Of a stretch of 64,000 nt of DNA, positions 24,730 to 34,308 are shown piece after piece. The stretch comes from Rhodothermales bacterium. GTDB lineage: Bacteria > Bacteroidota > Rhodothermia > Rhodothermales > JAHQVL01. The notes under the pieces are model-generated. The model did not search any database and was not told where the DNA came from. It saw only the letters and a list, made by a program, of their open reading frames with translations. A program made the position numbers and the translations under genes. The stretch is from the NCBI GenBank assembly GCA_041391505.1, contig JAWKNW010000023.1, positions 1 through 64,000 of the forward strand, given 5' to 3'. Every line of letters begins with the position of its first letter. Position 1 is the first letter of the stretch.

Positions 24730-27046
24730 ACTTCCCAAGCCGGCATCACCTGTTTCCTGTTGCCTGTTCTATTTTGCTGTTTGCGTCGTGCTGGCGGCAT
24801 GGACGCCGGCCCCGGCCGCCGCGCAGCAGGCGCTCATCCGGGGGTTCGTGATCGACGCGGCGACGGAGCAGAGCCTCCAGGGCGCGACGGTCGTTCTTCG
24901 CAACACGGACGGCGCGTTTTACGGCGCGGCGACGGACGGCGACGGGTACTACATCCTCAACCGCGTTCCCGCCGGCACCTACACGTTCCAGGTGTCCTTC
25001 ATCGGATACCTGATGCAGGAGGAGGCGATCACGCTCGCCGCCGGCGAGTCGGTGCAGCGCAACATCCAGCTCGTGGCGCGCGAGGAAGAGCTGAACGAAG
25101 TGGTGGTCGAGGCCGAGACCGAGGCGGGCGTGAGCGCGGTGAATGCCGGCCTCGAATCCATCGTCCCCGCGCAGATCGAGCGCGTGCCGATGCCGGGCGT
25201 CACGGGCGACCTCGCGAGTTATCTGCAGACCCTGCCGGGCGTCACGGTCCAGGGCGACCAGGGCGGGCAGTTTTTCGTCCGGGGCGGCGCGCTCGACCAG
25301 AACCTCGCGTATCTCGACGGGATGCCCGTGTATATGCCGTTCCACGTCCTGAGCTTTTATTCGGCCTTTCCGGAGGAGATCATCAACAACGCCGACGTCT
25401 ACACCGGCGGCTTCGGCGCGCGGCACGGCACGCGGATCTCCTCGATCATGGATGTCCGGGCCCGCAACGGCAACAAGCAGAACCTCGCCGGCGCCGTCTC
25501 CGTCGCCCCGTTCCTGAGCACGGTCCGCGTGGAAGGCCCCCTCGTCAAGGATCGGGTGTCTTTCATCGGCTCCGTCCGGCAGTCGCTGATCGAGCAGATC
25601 ATGCCCAACGTGCTCGGCACCGCCCTGCCCTATCATTTCGGCGACCAGTTTGCCAAGGTGCACGCCTTCATCAACCCGAATCATAGCTTCTCGCTGTCGG
25701 CGCTCAACACGTTCGACCGGGGCGAGCTGGGGGCCACCAAAAAAACCTCGCTGGGCGAAGCGGACAGCAACATCCCGAACGACAGTTCGGAAGTGGCCTG
25801 GCACAACACCGCATTCGGCGGCCGGTACACGTACCTGTCGGATACCCTCCCGATCCTGGCCGAGTTGTCCGGCAGCTATTCCGACATGTCCAACGAAATC
25901 GGGCCGCGGGATGAACGCGACCGGACGGCCGGCATCGAAAGCATCGAGGGCCGGCTGGATCTTACGTACTTCCTCCGCCGCGGCGAAATCCATGCAGGCG
26001 GCAACTACCGCGCCTCCACCCTTTCCTATCGCCTGGGCGGCCAGTTCCAGGACACGCCCGACATCGCCGAGAACGCGCTAAACGAACTCGTCGGATACGT
26101 CGAATACGAGATCCCGCTGGCCGGCGATCGCGTGCAGCTGACGCCCGGCGTGCAGTATTACGGGCTCCCCGACCGGTCGCAGCAGTGGATCGACCCGCGT
26201 CTCCGGATGAGCATCCAACCCGGCGACCCCGCGCACGGCCTCCAGCTCAATGCGGCGTGGGGCATCTACCATCAGGCCATCGTGGGGCTGAACGACGAGC
26301 GCGACATCGGCAACCTGTTCACGGCGTGGCTGCCGGTGCCCGAGGAGGGCAACATCCCCTCCAGCATGCACGGCATCCTGGGCGCCAAATACCGGGTACA
26401 GACCGGCTTCAGCGTGGCCGCGGAGGCCTTTTACAAGGATTTCAACCACCTGAACGTCCCCATCTTCAGCGTCCTCCCCACCTTCACCACCCGGCTCCAG
26501 GAGGCGGACGGCCAGGCCTACGGCATCGATGCCCGCGTCGATCTCAAGGACATGCCCTTCTGGGCGGGCTCGCTATTCGACGGCTACGTGAGTTATGCCT
26601 ACTCCCGCGTCGAATACGAAACGCCGACCGTGACATACACGCCCGGACACGACCGCCGGCACCAGATCAACGCCCTCCTCCATGCTCAGAAGGGCGAGCT
26701 GGGCGTGACGGTGCAGATGGCCTACGGCACCGGCTTCCCCTTCACCCAGTCGAGCGGGTTCGATGTGTGGCTGATCCTGACGCCCGATGTCGACGTGACC
26801 GACGAGCCCGGGCTGGAGCGCATCGCCTACGCCGAGCCGTTCAAAGGCCGGCAGCCCGCCTATCAGCGCGTCGACGTCTGGCTGGAACGGCGGATCGAGC
26901 GGCGCCGCACGGTGGCGACGCTGCGCGCCGGCGTGGTGAACTTGCTCAACCGATCCAACCTGTTCTATTTCGACCTTTTCACGTTCAAGCGCGTCGATCA
27001 GCTGCCGCTCATCCCGTCCATCGGTTTCAAGCTGGAGCTGCGTTGA
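24722..27046 (+). CDS. TonB-dependent outer membrane receptor with carboxypeptidase-like domain
   Basis: 774 residues. Signal peptide to about residue 35 (APAAAQQ). The N-terminal beta-sandwich (about 37-120, IRGFVIDAATEQSLQGATVVL ... GYYILNRVPAGTYTFQVSFIGY) is the CarboxypepD_reg-like domain common in this phylum. The plug follows (about 140-250, SYLQTLPGVTVQGDQGGQFFVRGG) and then the beta-barrel to the C-terminus, ending in a strand with aromatic and terminal Arg (FKLELR). It imports a substrate with TonB energy; the substrate is unknown. The TGA overlaps the next gene's ATG as TGATG. Confidence 0.93.
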   Translation: MKRLPKPASPVSCCLFYFAVCVVLAAWTPAPAAAQQALIRGFVIDAATEQSLQGATVVLRNTDGAFYGAATDGDGYYILNRVPAGTYTFQVSFIGYLMQEEAITLAAGESVQRNIQLVAREEELNEVVVEAETEAGVSAVNAGLESIVPAQIERVPMPGVTGDLASYLQTLPGVTVQGDQGGQFFVRGGALDQNLAYLDGMPVYMPFHVLSFYSAFPEEIINNADVYTGGFGARHGTRISSIMDVRARNGNKQNLAGAVSVAPFLSTVRVEGPLVKDRVSFIGSVRQSLIEQIMPNVLGTALPYHFGDQFAKVHAFINPNHSFSLSALNTFDRGELGATKKTSLGEADSNIPNDSSEVAWHNTAFGGRYTYLSDTLPILAELSGSYSDMSNEIGPRDERDRTAGIESIEGRLDLTYFLRRGEIHAGGNYRASTLSYRLGGQFQDTPDIAENALNELVGYVEYEIPLAGDRVQLTPGVQYYGLPDRSQQWIDPRLRMSIQPGDPAHGLQLNAAWGIYHQAIVGLNDERDIGNLFTAWLPVPEEGNIPSSMHGILGAKYRVQTGFSVAAEAFYKDFNHLNVPIFSVLPTFTTRLQEADGQAYGIDARVDLKDMPFWAGSLFDGYVSYAYSRVEYETPTVTYTPGHDRRHQINALLHAQKGELGVTVQMAYGTGFPFTQSSGFDVWLILTPDVDVTDEPGLERIAYAEPFKGRQPAYQRVDVWLERRIERRRTVATLRAGVVNLLNRSNLFYFDLFTFKRVDQLPLIPSIGFKLELR

Positions 27047-27945
27047 TGACGGCCCCCGGACGCCTCCATGTCGCGATGTTGTTGCTGGCCGGCGTGCTGT
27101 TCGCGGCCTGCGAGGACAGTTTTATCGATCCGTACGCCAATGATGAGCGCTACTACACGCTGTACGGCTACCTCGACGAGTCGAAGAATTTCCAGCCCGG
27201 CACGCTGCATGCCATCCGGGTGATCCCCATCACGCGGTCTTCGCAGCGCATCCTCGAACCGAGCGACCCGAACGCCCAGATCGACGCCGCCGTCTACAGC
27301 ATCGACCTCGAAACGGGGCAGGAAGTGCGGTGGGGGTATTCGCTGGAGCAACTGGCGGACGGCAGCTACGGGCATGTCTTCCAGACCCGATTCTTCGTCA
27401 AGGCCGCGACATCCTACCGGCTCGAAGTCCGCCGATCCGACGGGATGGTGGCCAGCGCCGAGACGCATGTGCCGGCGACGTCGGGCATCTTTCCGGTGAT
27501 CGATGAGCCCGCACTCGACGCGACGGACGGGAGCCTCTATCAGGATATACGGCTTCCCGACGTGCGTTCGCTCTGGGATGTCGACATCGTCTACCAGCTG
27601 GGCGACCGCACCTGCTTCGCGGGATCGCCCAACCGCGTATCCTACGGCCGGGTCGGCGTGTCAACCGACGAGGGATGGCGGATCCGGATCAACCTCACCG
27701 ACGATGTGCGCAGCCTCGAGGCGCGCCTGGGCTCCACGGACTGGCGCGTGTGCTCGATCGGCATCCGTACGCGGATCATGGATAACCAGTGGACACCGCC
27801 CGGAGATGTTTTCGACCCGGAAACGCTCGCGCTGCCGGCCTCGCTGAGCAATGTCGAGCACGGGTACGGCTACTTCGGTTCGCTCGGCCTCTTCCAGCAC
27901 GACTGGCTGCTGAGCGAAGCCAACAGCAACCTGCTCGGGCATTGA
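27046..27945 (+). CDS. Lipoprotein partner of the TonB receptor (DUF4249-like)
   Basis: 299 residues. Lipoprotein signal LLAGVLFAAC followed by EDSFIDPYANDERYYTLYGYLDE. The all-beta layout and the location directly after a TonB receptor match the DUF4249-like surface lipoproteins that pair with receptors in Bacteroidota; the family assignment is by context and pattern, not a strong motif. Start and stop overlap (TGATG at 27044-27048), indicating coupled translation in a two-gene transport unit. Confidence 0.78.
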   Translation: MTAPGRLHVAMLLLAGVLFAACEDSFIDPYANDERYYTLYGYLDESKNFQPGTLHAIRVIPITRSSQRILEPSDPNAQIDAAVYSIDLETGQEVRWGYSLEQLADGSYGHVFQTRFFVKAATSYRLEVRRSDGMVASAETHVPATSGIFPVIDEPALDATDGSLYQDIRLPDVRSLWDVDIVYQLGDRTCFAGSPNRVSYGRVGVSTDEGWRIRINLTDDVRSLEARLGSTDWRVCSIGIRTRIMDNQWTPPGDVFDPETLALPASLSNVEHGYGYFGSLGLFQHDWLLSEANSNLLGH

Positions 27946-27989
27946 GCATCCCGCAAGGTCTTTTCGCCAGCCGCGCCGGATCGGAGATC

Positions 27990-28796
27990 CTAGCGCCGAA
28001 AACGGGGGAAGAACTGGTTGGCGACGTGGTTGGCCAGGAGCGTGGAGGCCTGGGCCAGAAATCCCGGGATGCTTTTGCGGAAGCCGGCGCGCTCGGTTTC
28101 GTCCGCCTCGAAGCGCCGCAGATACCGATCGATCTCTCGTAGCAGGCCCCGCGCCGTGCAGCTCCGGTTGAGTTGCTCCCGCGCTTTGCCGAGCATCTCC
28201 AGAAAAACCGTCACCCACTGCTTCTCCGAGTCGTTCTTGAACGTCAGAACTACCACATGCGGGTGGGCCTCGACGTTCTGCAGGTAGGTGGCGGATACGC
28301 GCGACCAGATGGTGCAGCCGGCGCGATGCCGCAGCTTCAGCATGAAGGCCGTGTGATCCACCTGCCCATCCAGCATGGCGGCCGCGAGCGCCTCGAACGC
28401 CTGCCGGCTTTCCTCGCGATGATCGGGATGAACGATGGACCACAGATCGGCCTGGACGCCGTCGGACGCATACCCCGTCAGCGTCGTCACGCGTTCGCTG
28501 ACGCGCAGCGGCAGGATGCCTTCGGCGGTCAGCCGGCAGACCATGTGCGACGCGCAGCGCGTCGGCTCCGCGCGCAGGACAGCCTGAGCATAGTAGGCTT
28601 CGTAGTCCTCGACCAGCGCCTCGAACTGCTCGCGGGCGGCGAAAAACTCCGAGGCATAGTCCCAGCTGGTCTCCCGGCGCTTGATCGACTCTTCGAGATC
28701 GATGTGCGCGCTGCGGACGAGACCTATCAATTCGCTACAGATGCGGCCGTAGTGCGCGTCAAGCGCGGCCGCATGATCCTCTGGAAATGCAAGCAT
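27990..28796 (-). CDS. PAS-domain protein, unknown output
   Basis: 268 residues from the chosen ATG (28796). After a helical N-terminal region (about 1-85) a PAS-like module is visible: GILPLRVSERVTTLTGYASD and SIVHPDHREESRQAFEALAA, then a PAC-like part (FMLKLRHRAGCTIWSRVSATYL). The C-terminal 80 residues are helical and have no enzymatic motif. It may be a regulatory partner that senses through the PAS domain and binds another protein. In-frame sequence upstream of 28796 to an ATG at 29066 is not protein-like, so I chose the shorter form. Confidence 0.7.
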   Translation of the reverse strand: MLAFPEDHAAALDAHYGRICSELIGLVRSAHIDLEESIKRRETSWDYASEFFAAREQFEALVEDYEAYYAQAVLRAEPTRCASHMVCRLTAEGILPLRVSERVTTLTGYASDGVQADLWSIVHPDHREESRQAFEALAAAMLDGQVDHTAFMLKLRHRAGCTIWSRVSATYLQNVEAHPHVVVLTFKNDSEKQWVTVFLEMLGKAREQLNRSCTARGLLREIDRYLRRFEADETERAGFRKSIPGFLAQASTLLANHVANQFFPRFRR

Positions 28797-29206
28797 GGAA
28801 ACGATCAGACGTTGAAATGCGAGCGGCGCGCCTTTGCGATGCTTCGTTGCCAATGGGCCAGGAGTTCCAGGTGTCAAATTACAGGGCCGAAGGTCCTGGG
28901 ATTTGAAAGCTGAGACTGCTACGAGCGCGCGATTGCAGTTATGGGTCGACTCGGTCGCAACCGCTCTGGGATGTGAATTGCGGACCGCCATAATAGGGAT
29001 ATCCGGGCCCCATGTCTGCCGGGGGCGAGGCGCAATCTCATGCCCTCGAATTGTCCTACACGGCACAACCCCGAGCAGCCGGCCCGGGGCGCTCCAGCCC
29101 TCCGTTTAAGATGCCCGGCACCGGGTCGATACTCTCATCCCAACCCTGCCCCAAGGGTCCCCACAATCGCGCCCCCCCACTCCCGGCGCCCATACCATCG
29201 AAACGC
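28797..29206. other. Divergent promoter region, about 410 bp
   Basis: The gap separates the leftward PAS gene from the rightward porin gene. I see no supported gene. A C-rich stretch with several CCCC runs lies before 29206. Promoters for both genes must lie here but cannot be placed with confidence. Confidence 0.4.
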
Positions 29207-30481
29207 ATGAGTATGTCGACTCGCGTTGGCCTACCCACTGGCCGCCATGCGCACCTGTATGCCCTCCTCGTCCTGGCGCTGACCTTCAGCGCGAACGCCT
29301 ATGCCCAGACCTCGGAGGCTCCGCCGTCCGAGCAGTCCAACCAGGATTACCTGACCGGCAGCTGGGGAGGGCTGCGCCCCAACCTGATGAGCCAGGGCGT
29401 CGCCTTCGACGCGGCTTACACCGTAGACGCTTTCGCCAATGTGCGCGGTGGCGCCCAGAAACACGGCGCCTATCTGCATAACGTCGACATCACGCTCGGC
29501 GTCGATGCGAACGAGTTGATGGGATGGCAGGGCGCGTCGTTTTTTGGCTATATGCTCGGAAATTATGGCGATGCGCTGAGCGACTACGTCGGCGACCTGC
29601 AGGGCGTGAGCAACATCGAGGCCCCGGGCGCCTGGCAGCTTTACGAAGCCTGGTTCCAGCAGAACCTGTTCAACGACGCCGTCTCGGTTCGGATGGGTCT
29701 GTACGACCTGAACAGCGAATTTGCCAGCATCGAAACCGCCGGCCTGTATCTGGGCAGCTCGCACGGGATCGGGCCGGATTTCAGCCAGAGCGGGCTGAAC
29801 GGTCCCTCCATCTTCCCGGCCACCGGGTTTGCCACCCGGCTGCTGATCCAGCCGACGGCCTCGCTCTATGCGCAGACGGTGCTCATCGAGGCTGTTCCGG
29901 GCAACGGGCTGCCGGGCACGCCGCGCGTGCAGTTCACGCCGGGTGAAGGCTGGCTGTGGGCCTCCGAGGCCGGCATCGTGCCGGCCAACGCGCCGGGCCG
30001 GAAGCTGGGCGCCGGCTACTGGCGCTACACGAAGCCGTTCGAGACGCTCGACGGCGCCGGATCGGCCGTAGGCTACGGGATCTATGCCATCGGCGAGCAG
30101 GCCCTGTACGATGCCTCGCGGGAGGGCGCGCGCGGCGCGTCGCTGTACGGACGTGTCGGCTGGGCCAGCCCGGAAGTACACCCGATTGCATTCGCCTGGG
30201 CGGCCGGCGTCGCCGTGAACGGCCCGTTCAGAAGCCGGCCCGACGACCAGTTCGGCCTGGCCGTGGCCACCGCGCACCAGGGCAGCCAGATGATGGAGGC
30301 CATGCGCCTCGCCGGCGATACGCCGGAATCGGACGAGATCACATTTGAGATCACGTACAGCACGTCGATACTCCCGTGGATTGCGATTCAACCCAATATC
30401 CAGTACGTCCACAATCCTGGCGGCGTCGCCACACTCAACGACGCATTCGTGGTCGGCACGCGGCTCGGCATCGCATTCTGA
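29207..30481 (+). CDS. OprB-family carbohydrate-selective porin
   Basis: 424 residues with a signal peptide ending in ANAYAQ. The mature part opens QDYLTGSWGGLRPNLMSQGVAFDAAYTVDAF, the hallmark start of OprB porins (usually WGG.R..L...GI.....Y). The rest has alternating beta-barrel strands and ends in an aromatic final strand (VVGTRLGIAF), typical of outer membrane proteins. It should let sugars or similar small substrates diffuse through the outer membrane. The ATG at 29207 was chosen because it directly precedes the signal peptide. A hairpin follows. Confidence 0.9.
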   Translation: MSMSTRVGLPTGRHAHLYALLVLALTFSANAYAQTSEAPPSEQSNQDYLTGSWGGLRPNLMSQGVAFDAAYTVDAFANVRGGAQKHGAYLHNVDITLGVDANELMGWQGASFFGYMLGNYGDALSDYVGDLQGVSNIEAPGAWQLYEAWFQQNLFNDAVSVRMGLYDLNSEFASIETAGLYLGSSHGIGPDFSQSGLNGPSIFPATGFATRLLIQPTASLYAQTVLIEAVPGNGLPGTPRVQFTPGEGWLWASEAGIVPANAPGRKLGAGYWRYTKPFETLDGAGSAVGYGIYAIGEQALYDASREGARGASLYGRVGWASPEVHPIAFAWAAGVAVNGPFRSRPDDQFGLAVATAHQGSQMMEAMRLAGDTPESDEITFEITYSTSILPWIAIQPNIQYVHNPGGVATLNDAFVVGTRLGIAF

Positions 30482-30574
30482 CGATGCGATCCGAGGCGGC
30501 ACGGCGCTCGCCAGAGAGAACGGACACCCGATTCCAGGATTCCCGTAGTCGATAGCCTGGACGTCTGACAGACG

Positions 30575-30615
30575 CGGCCATCGCCTGTACGCCCTTCGGC
30601 GGCAGGCGATGGCCG
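30575..30615 (+). terminator. Perfect 13-bp hairpin after the porin gene
   Basis: CGGCCATCGCCTG (30575-30587) is mirrored exactly at 30603-30615 with a 15-nt loop. No clear T-run follows, so it may be a transcript 3' end stabiliser rather than a standard terminator. Its arms contain GGCCATCGC, shared with the outer arms of the repeat at 48212-48347. Confidence 0.55.
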
Positions 30616-30666
30616 TTCCGGCACCGGATTGGGGATTGAATCGATCCCTAGACTCATGACCCGGCT

Positions 30667-32574
30667 ATGTCAACCTCGTTCGCTAATCTACCCATTCGCC
30701 GCAAGCTCGTTATCGGGTTCGGCATTCTCGCTGCCGTCGCGGCGCTCAGCAACCTGCTGGCGTTTGCCGTGCTGGTGCGCGTGCAGGATGCGGCCCGCAC
30801 GACGATTCGTAAAGAGGTGCCCCATCAGACGGCCCTCCTCAGCATCCAGAAGCAGGCTACGGAAGGGCACCTCTGGTTCGAGGAAATCATGTCCGGCGAC
30901 GAGGGCGAGGATGTCGACAACGTCTTCGCGCTCTGGCGCGGGGCCGGCGAACTGAGCGACGCGCTCATCACGGGCGGCGAGGTGCACGGGCAGGTCTACC
31001 TGCCGGTCACCAACGACGAGGCCCTCGAATCCATCCACGAGATGCGCGCGCACATCCAGGAGTTGATCGAGGTGGGCCACCAGCGGTACGATGGCTATCA
31101 ACAGGGCGCCATGGTGGCCGGCAGCGATCTCGACGAGCAGTTCGACGAGGTGTTCGAGGAAATCGTCCGTCACAGCGATGTCGCGCTGGAGGCGATTCGC
31201 GCCGACCTCGTCGTGAGCGCACAGGCGAGCGAACACAGTTATACAACCGGCTGGATGAGCATGGCGGCCTTCCTGCTCGCCGCGCTGGCGATCGCCTGGT
31301 TCTCCTCGCGCACGATCAGCCGGCTCATCGTCGATCCCCTCGCGCACCTGAACGCGGTCGTTTCCGCCATCCGCAACGGCGACCTCACCCGCAAGGCGGT
31401 CAACAGCGCCAAAGATGAGATCGGGTTCCTCGGAGAGGCGATCAACCACATGGTGGACGGCATCCGAGATTCCCGGCAGGCCATCCAGAACGAAAAGCAG
31501 GCATCGGACCGCGAACGTCAGAATAGCGAGGCCGAACGCGCCTATCTCGCCCGGCACTTCGACCTGATGCTCGCACAGATGCAGCGCTTCGCCCAGGGCG
31601 ACCTGACCGTCCATCTGGAGGCCGAACGCAACGACTCGGTCGGCCAGCTGTTCGCCGGCTTCAACGACGCCGTGGCGAACATCCGCATGAAGCTCCAGAA
31701 GGTGGATCGCGGCATCGATCAGACGGTCGTCACCGTCCACCAGATCCGGCAGGCGACGAGCGAACTGGCCGCCGGCGTGCAACAGCAATCCACGCAGTCG
31801 CAGGAAGTCGCGCTGGCCGTGGAGGAGATGGTTCAAACCATCATCGACAACTCGCAGAATGCCTCGCATACGGCGGAGCTGACCGAGCGCAACGGCGAGG
31901 AAGCCCGCGAAGGCGGCGCCGTGGTTCAGGACACCGTGGAGATGATCCGTCAGCTGGCGCGCATCGTGGCCGACTCCGTCCGGACCGTCGAGCAGCTCGG
32001 GGCGTCGAGCCAGCACATCGGCGAGATCGTCCAGACGATCGACGAAATCGCGGATCAGACGAACATGCTGGCCCTGAATGCGGCCATCGAGGCCGCGCGT
32101 GCCGGCGAACAGGGTCGCGGCTTCGCCGTCGTCGCCGATGAGGTACGCAACCTGGCGGAACGCACGACGGCGGCGACCAACGAAATCGCCCGCATGATCC
32201 GAAACATCCAGGGCGAGACCACGCGCGCGGTGGACACGATGCGGACGGGCAACCAGGAGGTGGAACGGGGCCTCGTGCTGGCCGACCGGGCCGGCGCAGC
32301 GCTGGACAAGATCGTGGGCGGCACCATCCGTACGACGGAGATGGTCACGCAGATTGCCGCAGCGTCCGAGGAGCAGTCCGCCACGAGCGAACAGATCGCC
32401 TCGAACGTCGACATGATCTCACGCGCCACCAACGACGCGTCCGTCGGCCTGAACAACATCGCAAACAGCACCGACGACCTAAAACAGTTGACCGACGACC
32501 TGCGCCAGCTCATCGCGCACTTCAAGCTCGACGAAACCAGACGGGCGCTCCAGGTTGCTGCGGAGGCCGACTAA
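30667..32574 (+). CDS. Methyl-accepting chemotaxis protein
   Basis: 635 residues. A first membrane span (about 15-38), an extracytoplasmic helical sensor (about 40-195), a second span (about 197-215), HAMP (SRTISRLIVDPLAHLNAVVSAIRNGDLTRKA) plus a second HAMP-like segment (RFAQGDLTVHLEAERND), and a long signalling domain. The hairpin tip is standard: EIADQTNMLALNAAIEAARAGE, then GRGFAVVADEVRNLAERT. It detects an unknown ligand and controls CheA. No che genes are adjacent. Its stop overlaps by four bases the convergent VOC gene. Confidence 0.95.
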   Translation: MSTSFANLPIRRKLVIGFGILAAVAALSNLLAFAVLVRVQDAARTTIRKEVPHQTALLSIQKQATEGHLWFEEIMSGDEGEDVDNVFALWRGAGELSDALITGGEVHGQVYLPVTNDEALESIHEMRAHIQELIEVGHQRYDGYQQGAMVAGSDLDEQFDEVFEEIVRHSDVALEAIRADLVVSAQASEHSYTTGWMSMAAFLLAALAIAWFSSRTISRLIVDPLAHLNAVVSAIRNGDLTRKAVNSAKDEIGFLGEAINHMVDGIRDSRQAIQNEKQASDRERQNSEAERAYLARHFDLMLAQMQRFAQGDLTVHLEAERNDSVGQLFAGFNDAVANIRMKLQKVDRGIDQTVVTVHQIRQATSELAAGVQQQSTQSQEVALAVEEMVQTIIDNSQNASHTAELTERNGEEAREGGAVVQDTVEMIRQLARIVADSVRTVEQLGASSQHIGEIVQTIDEIADQTNMLALNAAIEAARAGEQGRGFAVVADEVRNLAERTTAATNEIARMIRNIQGETTRAVDTMRTGNQEVERGLVLADRAGAALDKIVGGTIRTTEMVTQIAAASEEQSATSEQIASNVDMISRATNDASVGLNNIANSTDDLKQLTDDLRQLIAHFKLDETRRALQVAAEAD

Positions 32575-32990
32575 ACGCCCGGCACGGCTTTGTCGCCCGA
32601 CGCGCTGCGGCCTTTGGCCTGGACGAGCACCATCTCGTTGCCGTACAGGTCCAGGAAATGCGCCACGATGTGATCGCCCGATTCCGCCGGCTCGCGCTTG
32701 AAAACGACGCCGCGCTCGGAGAGCTTCTCGTAATCGGAGCGGCAGTCGTCGGTATAAAAAACGAGCAGCGGGTGCCCCAGCGCCTGCCGGCCTACGAGGT
32801 AGCGGTTTTCATCGTCTGCCATCCAAAGCCATAACCCGAGGCCGGCGTCGCGCGCGCCGACATGGAGAAACCGGAAAGGCGGCACCTCCTGGTCGGCGAT
32901 GACCTCGAGCCCGAGCTTGTCGACATAAAACGCCAGCGCGTCGTTGTAATCGTGCACCAACACCGTGAGGCGGCCTACCTGGACTGGCAT
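32571..32990 (-). CDS. VOC (glyoxalase/bleomycin-resistance) family protein
   Basis: 139 residues. The fold is visible as two beta-alpha-beta-beta-beta modules: VGRLTVLVHDYNDALAFYVDKLGLEV at the start and HPLLVFYTDDCRSDYEKLSERGVVF ... HFLDLYGNEMVLVQ at the end. The final Glu in GNEMVLVQ is the usual metal ligand. The function could be a lyase, dioxygenase or resistance protein; no further cue. Confidence 0.87.
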   Translation of the reverse strand: MPVQVGRLTVLVHDYNDALAFYVDKLGLEVIADQEVPPFRFLHVGARDAGLGLWLWMADDENRYLVGRQALGHPLLVFYTDDCRSDYEKLSERGVVFKREPAESGDHIVAHFLDLYGNEMVLVQAKGRSASGDKAVPGV

Positions 32991-33337
32991 GATCGTATCC
33001 CTGTGCTTAAAGCGCCCACCGCCGCGTCGCGTGCGGCGCGACGTGAGGCGATACGGCGAATGAATCGGCTGACGCCGCTCCCTGGATCCTGCTACAGAGA
33101 CCGGCTAGGCCAATATACAACGAATCCCGCCTCGTACACAGGCCGGGGGAAGATTCGGTAAGCGAAACGGAAAACATGCGGCCCGGGCAAGGCCCATTCG
33201 GGCCTCGCGCCCGATGTCGAGAGGATGCGGGATCCCCGATGGCGTGTTTCGGGAGGCATACGGCATCCCGCATCCATCGATCGCTTCGCTGAAGTGGGAA
33301 CGTCACCCGGTAATACCGAAAACCGGGCTTCAGCGGC
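32991..33337. other. Intergenic gap with two inverted repeats
   Basis: GGATGCGGGAT (33223-33233) is mirrored at 33265-33275. A second, compound stem is formed by GCTGAAG and CCCGGT (33288-33294, 33306-33311) with ACCGGGCTTCAGC (33322-33334), ending 4 bp from the stop of the minus-strand dehydratase gene. No gene was recognised in this gap. Confidence 0.6.
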
Positions 33338-34306
33338 TCATCCCTTTCCAAGCCACTGCACCCGCTGTTCGTCGGTCATATTGCTTCCGCAGAGTACGGT
33401 GCCGACCCGCCGGCCCGCGAACGCGGCCCGGGCGGTGAGCAGAGCGGCCACGCCTGCGGCGGCCGAGGGCTCGGCCAGGATCCCGACGTGCCGGTGGATC
33501 AGCCGCATCGCATCGATGAGGGCCTCCTCAGGGACGAGTACGGCGTCGTCGATGAAGCCTCGCATATCCTCGACGGCCTCGGGCACCGGGATGCGGACGC
33601 CGATCCCGTCCGCGATCGTATGGACCCGATCGTGCGTCACGAGCCGGCCGGCGCGCCAGGACTCCACCATGGCCGGCGCCCCCGCCGCCTGAACGGCGAC
33701 GATGCGCACGGCGGGACGACTGGCTTTCACCACGCGGGCGATGCCGTTGATCAGGGCACCGTTGCCCAGCGGGATCGCCAGCGTGTCAAACGCCTGATCG
33801 CCGCGCAGCCACTCCAGCGCGATGGTGCCGGCGCCGGCGAGGGTTTCGATATCCTTTCCATCCTCCACAAACCGTTCCCCGCTCGCCGTCGCCCGTTCCC
33901 GCGCGGCTTCCTTCGCGGCGTCGAAGTCGTCGCCGGCGAGGACCACGTTGGCTCCCAACGCGCGCATGCGCTGGAGTTTCAGGGGGTTGGCCGACGTGGC
34001 CGCATACACCGTAAGATCGATGTGGCGCTTGCGGCAGGCATACGCCATGGCCTGCCCGAAATTGCCGGCACTGGCCGTGACGATCGGCACGCCGGACGCA
34101 TGCTCCGCAACCAGATAGTCCGCTCCCCGGCCTTTGAAGCAGCGAATCGGATTCAGCGTCTCGATTTTGAGCGCGACCTCGATGCCGAGTTCCACGCTGA
34201 GCGCTTCGCAGGCATACTGGGGCGTGCGAAGAAAGACGGGGTCGATAACCCGTTCCGCCGCGCTGACCCGGGCGTGCGTCAACCGATGTGGTGCGGGCGT
34301 CTCCAT
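33338..34306 (-). CDS. PLP-dependent serine/threonine dehydratase-like enzyme
   Basis: 322 residues, fold type II. The PLP-lysine motif is NPIRCFKGRGADYL, and the phosphate-binding glycine loop is in IPLGNGALINGIARV. SAGNFGQAMAYACR is the usual substrate-binding stretch. Likely converts Thr or Ser to the 2-oxo acid, or acts on a related amino acid such as hydroxyaspartate. No C-terminal ACT domain, so it is not the feedback-regulated biosynthetic form. The ATG at 34306 lies 3 bp after the stop of the aldo-keto reductase gene, so they form an operon. Confidence 0.88.
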   Translation of the reverse strand: METPAPHRLTHARVSAAERVIDPVFLRTPQYACEALSVELGIEVALKIETLNPIRCFKGRGADYLVAEHASGVPIVTASAGNFGQAMAYACRKRHIDLTVYAATSANPLKLQRMRALGANVVLAGDDFDAAKEAARERATASGERFVEDGKDIETLAGAGTIALEWLRGDQAFDTLAIPLGNGALINGIARVVKASRPAVRIVAVQAAGAPAMVESWRAGRLVTHDRVHTIADGIGVRIPVPEAVEDMRGFIDDAVLVPEEALIDAMRLIHRHVGILAEPSAAAGVAALLTARAAFAGRRVGTVLCGSNMTDEQRVQWLGKG

Positions 34307-34308
34307 CG

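Noticed and set aside
21118..24738. A 1206-codon open frame antisense to the ThuA-fusion gene
   Set aside because: Composition (many Arg, Val, Gly, His) is typical of the complement of a GC-rich gene, and the plus-strand protein has clear domains across the full length.
33223..33334. Possible riboswitch from two stacked hairpins upstream of the VOC gene
   Set aside because: The stems are clear, but the sequence matches no riboswitch class I know and lies at the end of another gene, so I report only inverted repeats.
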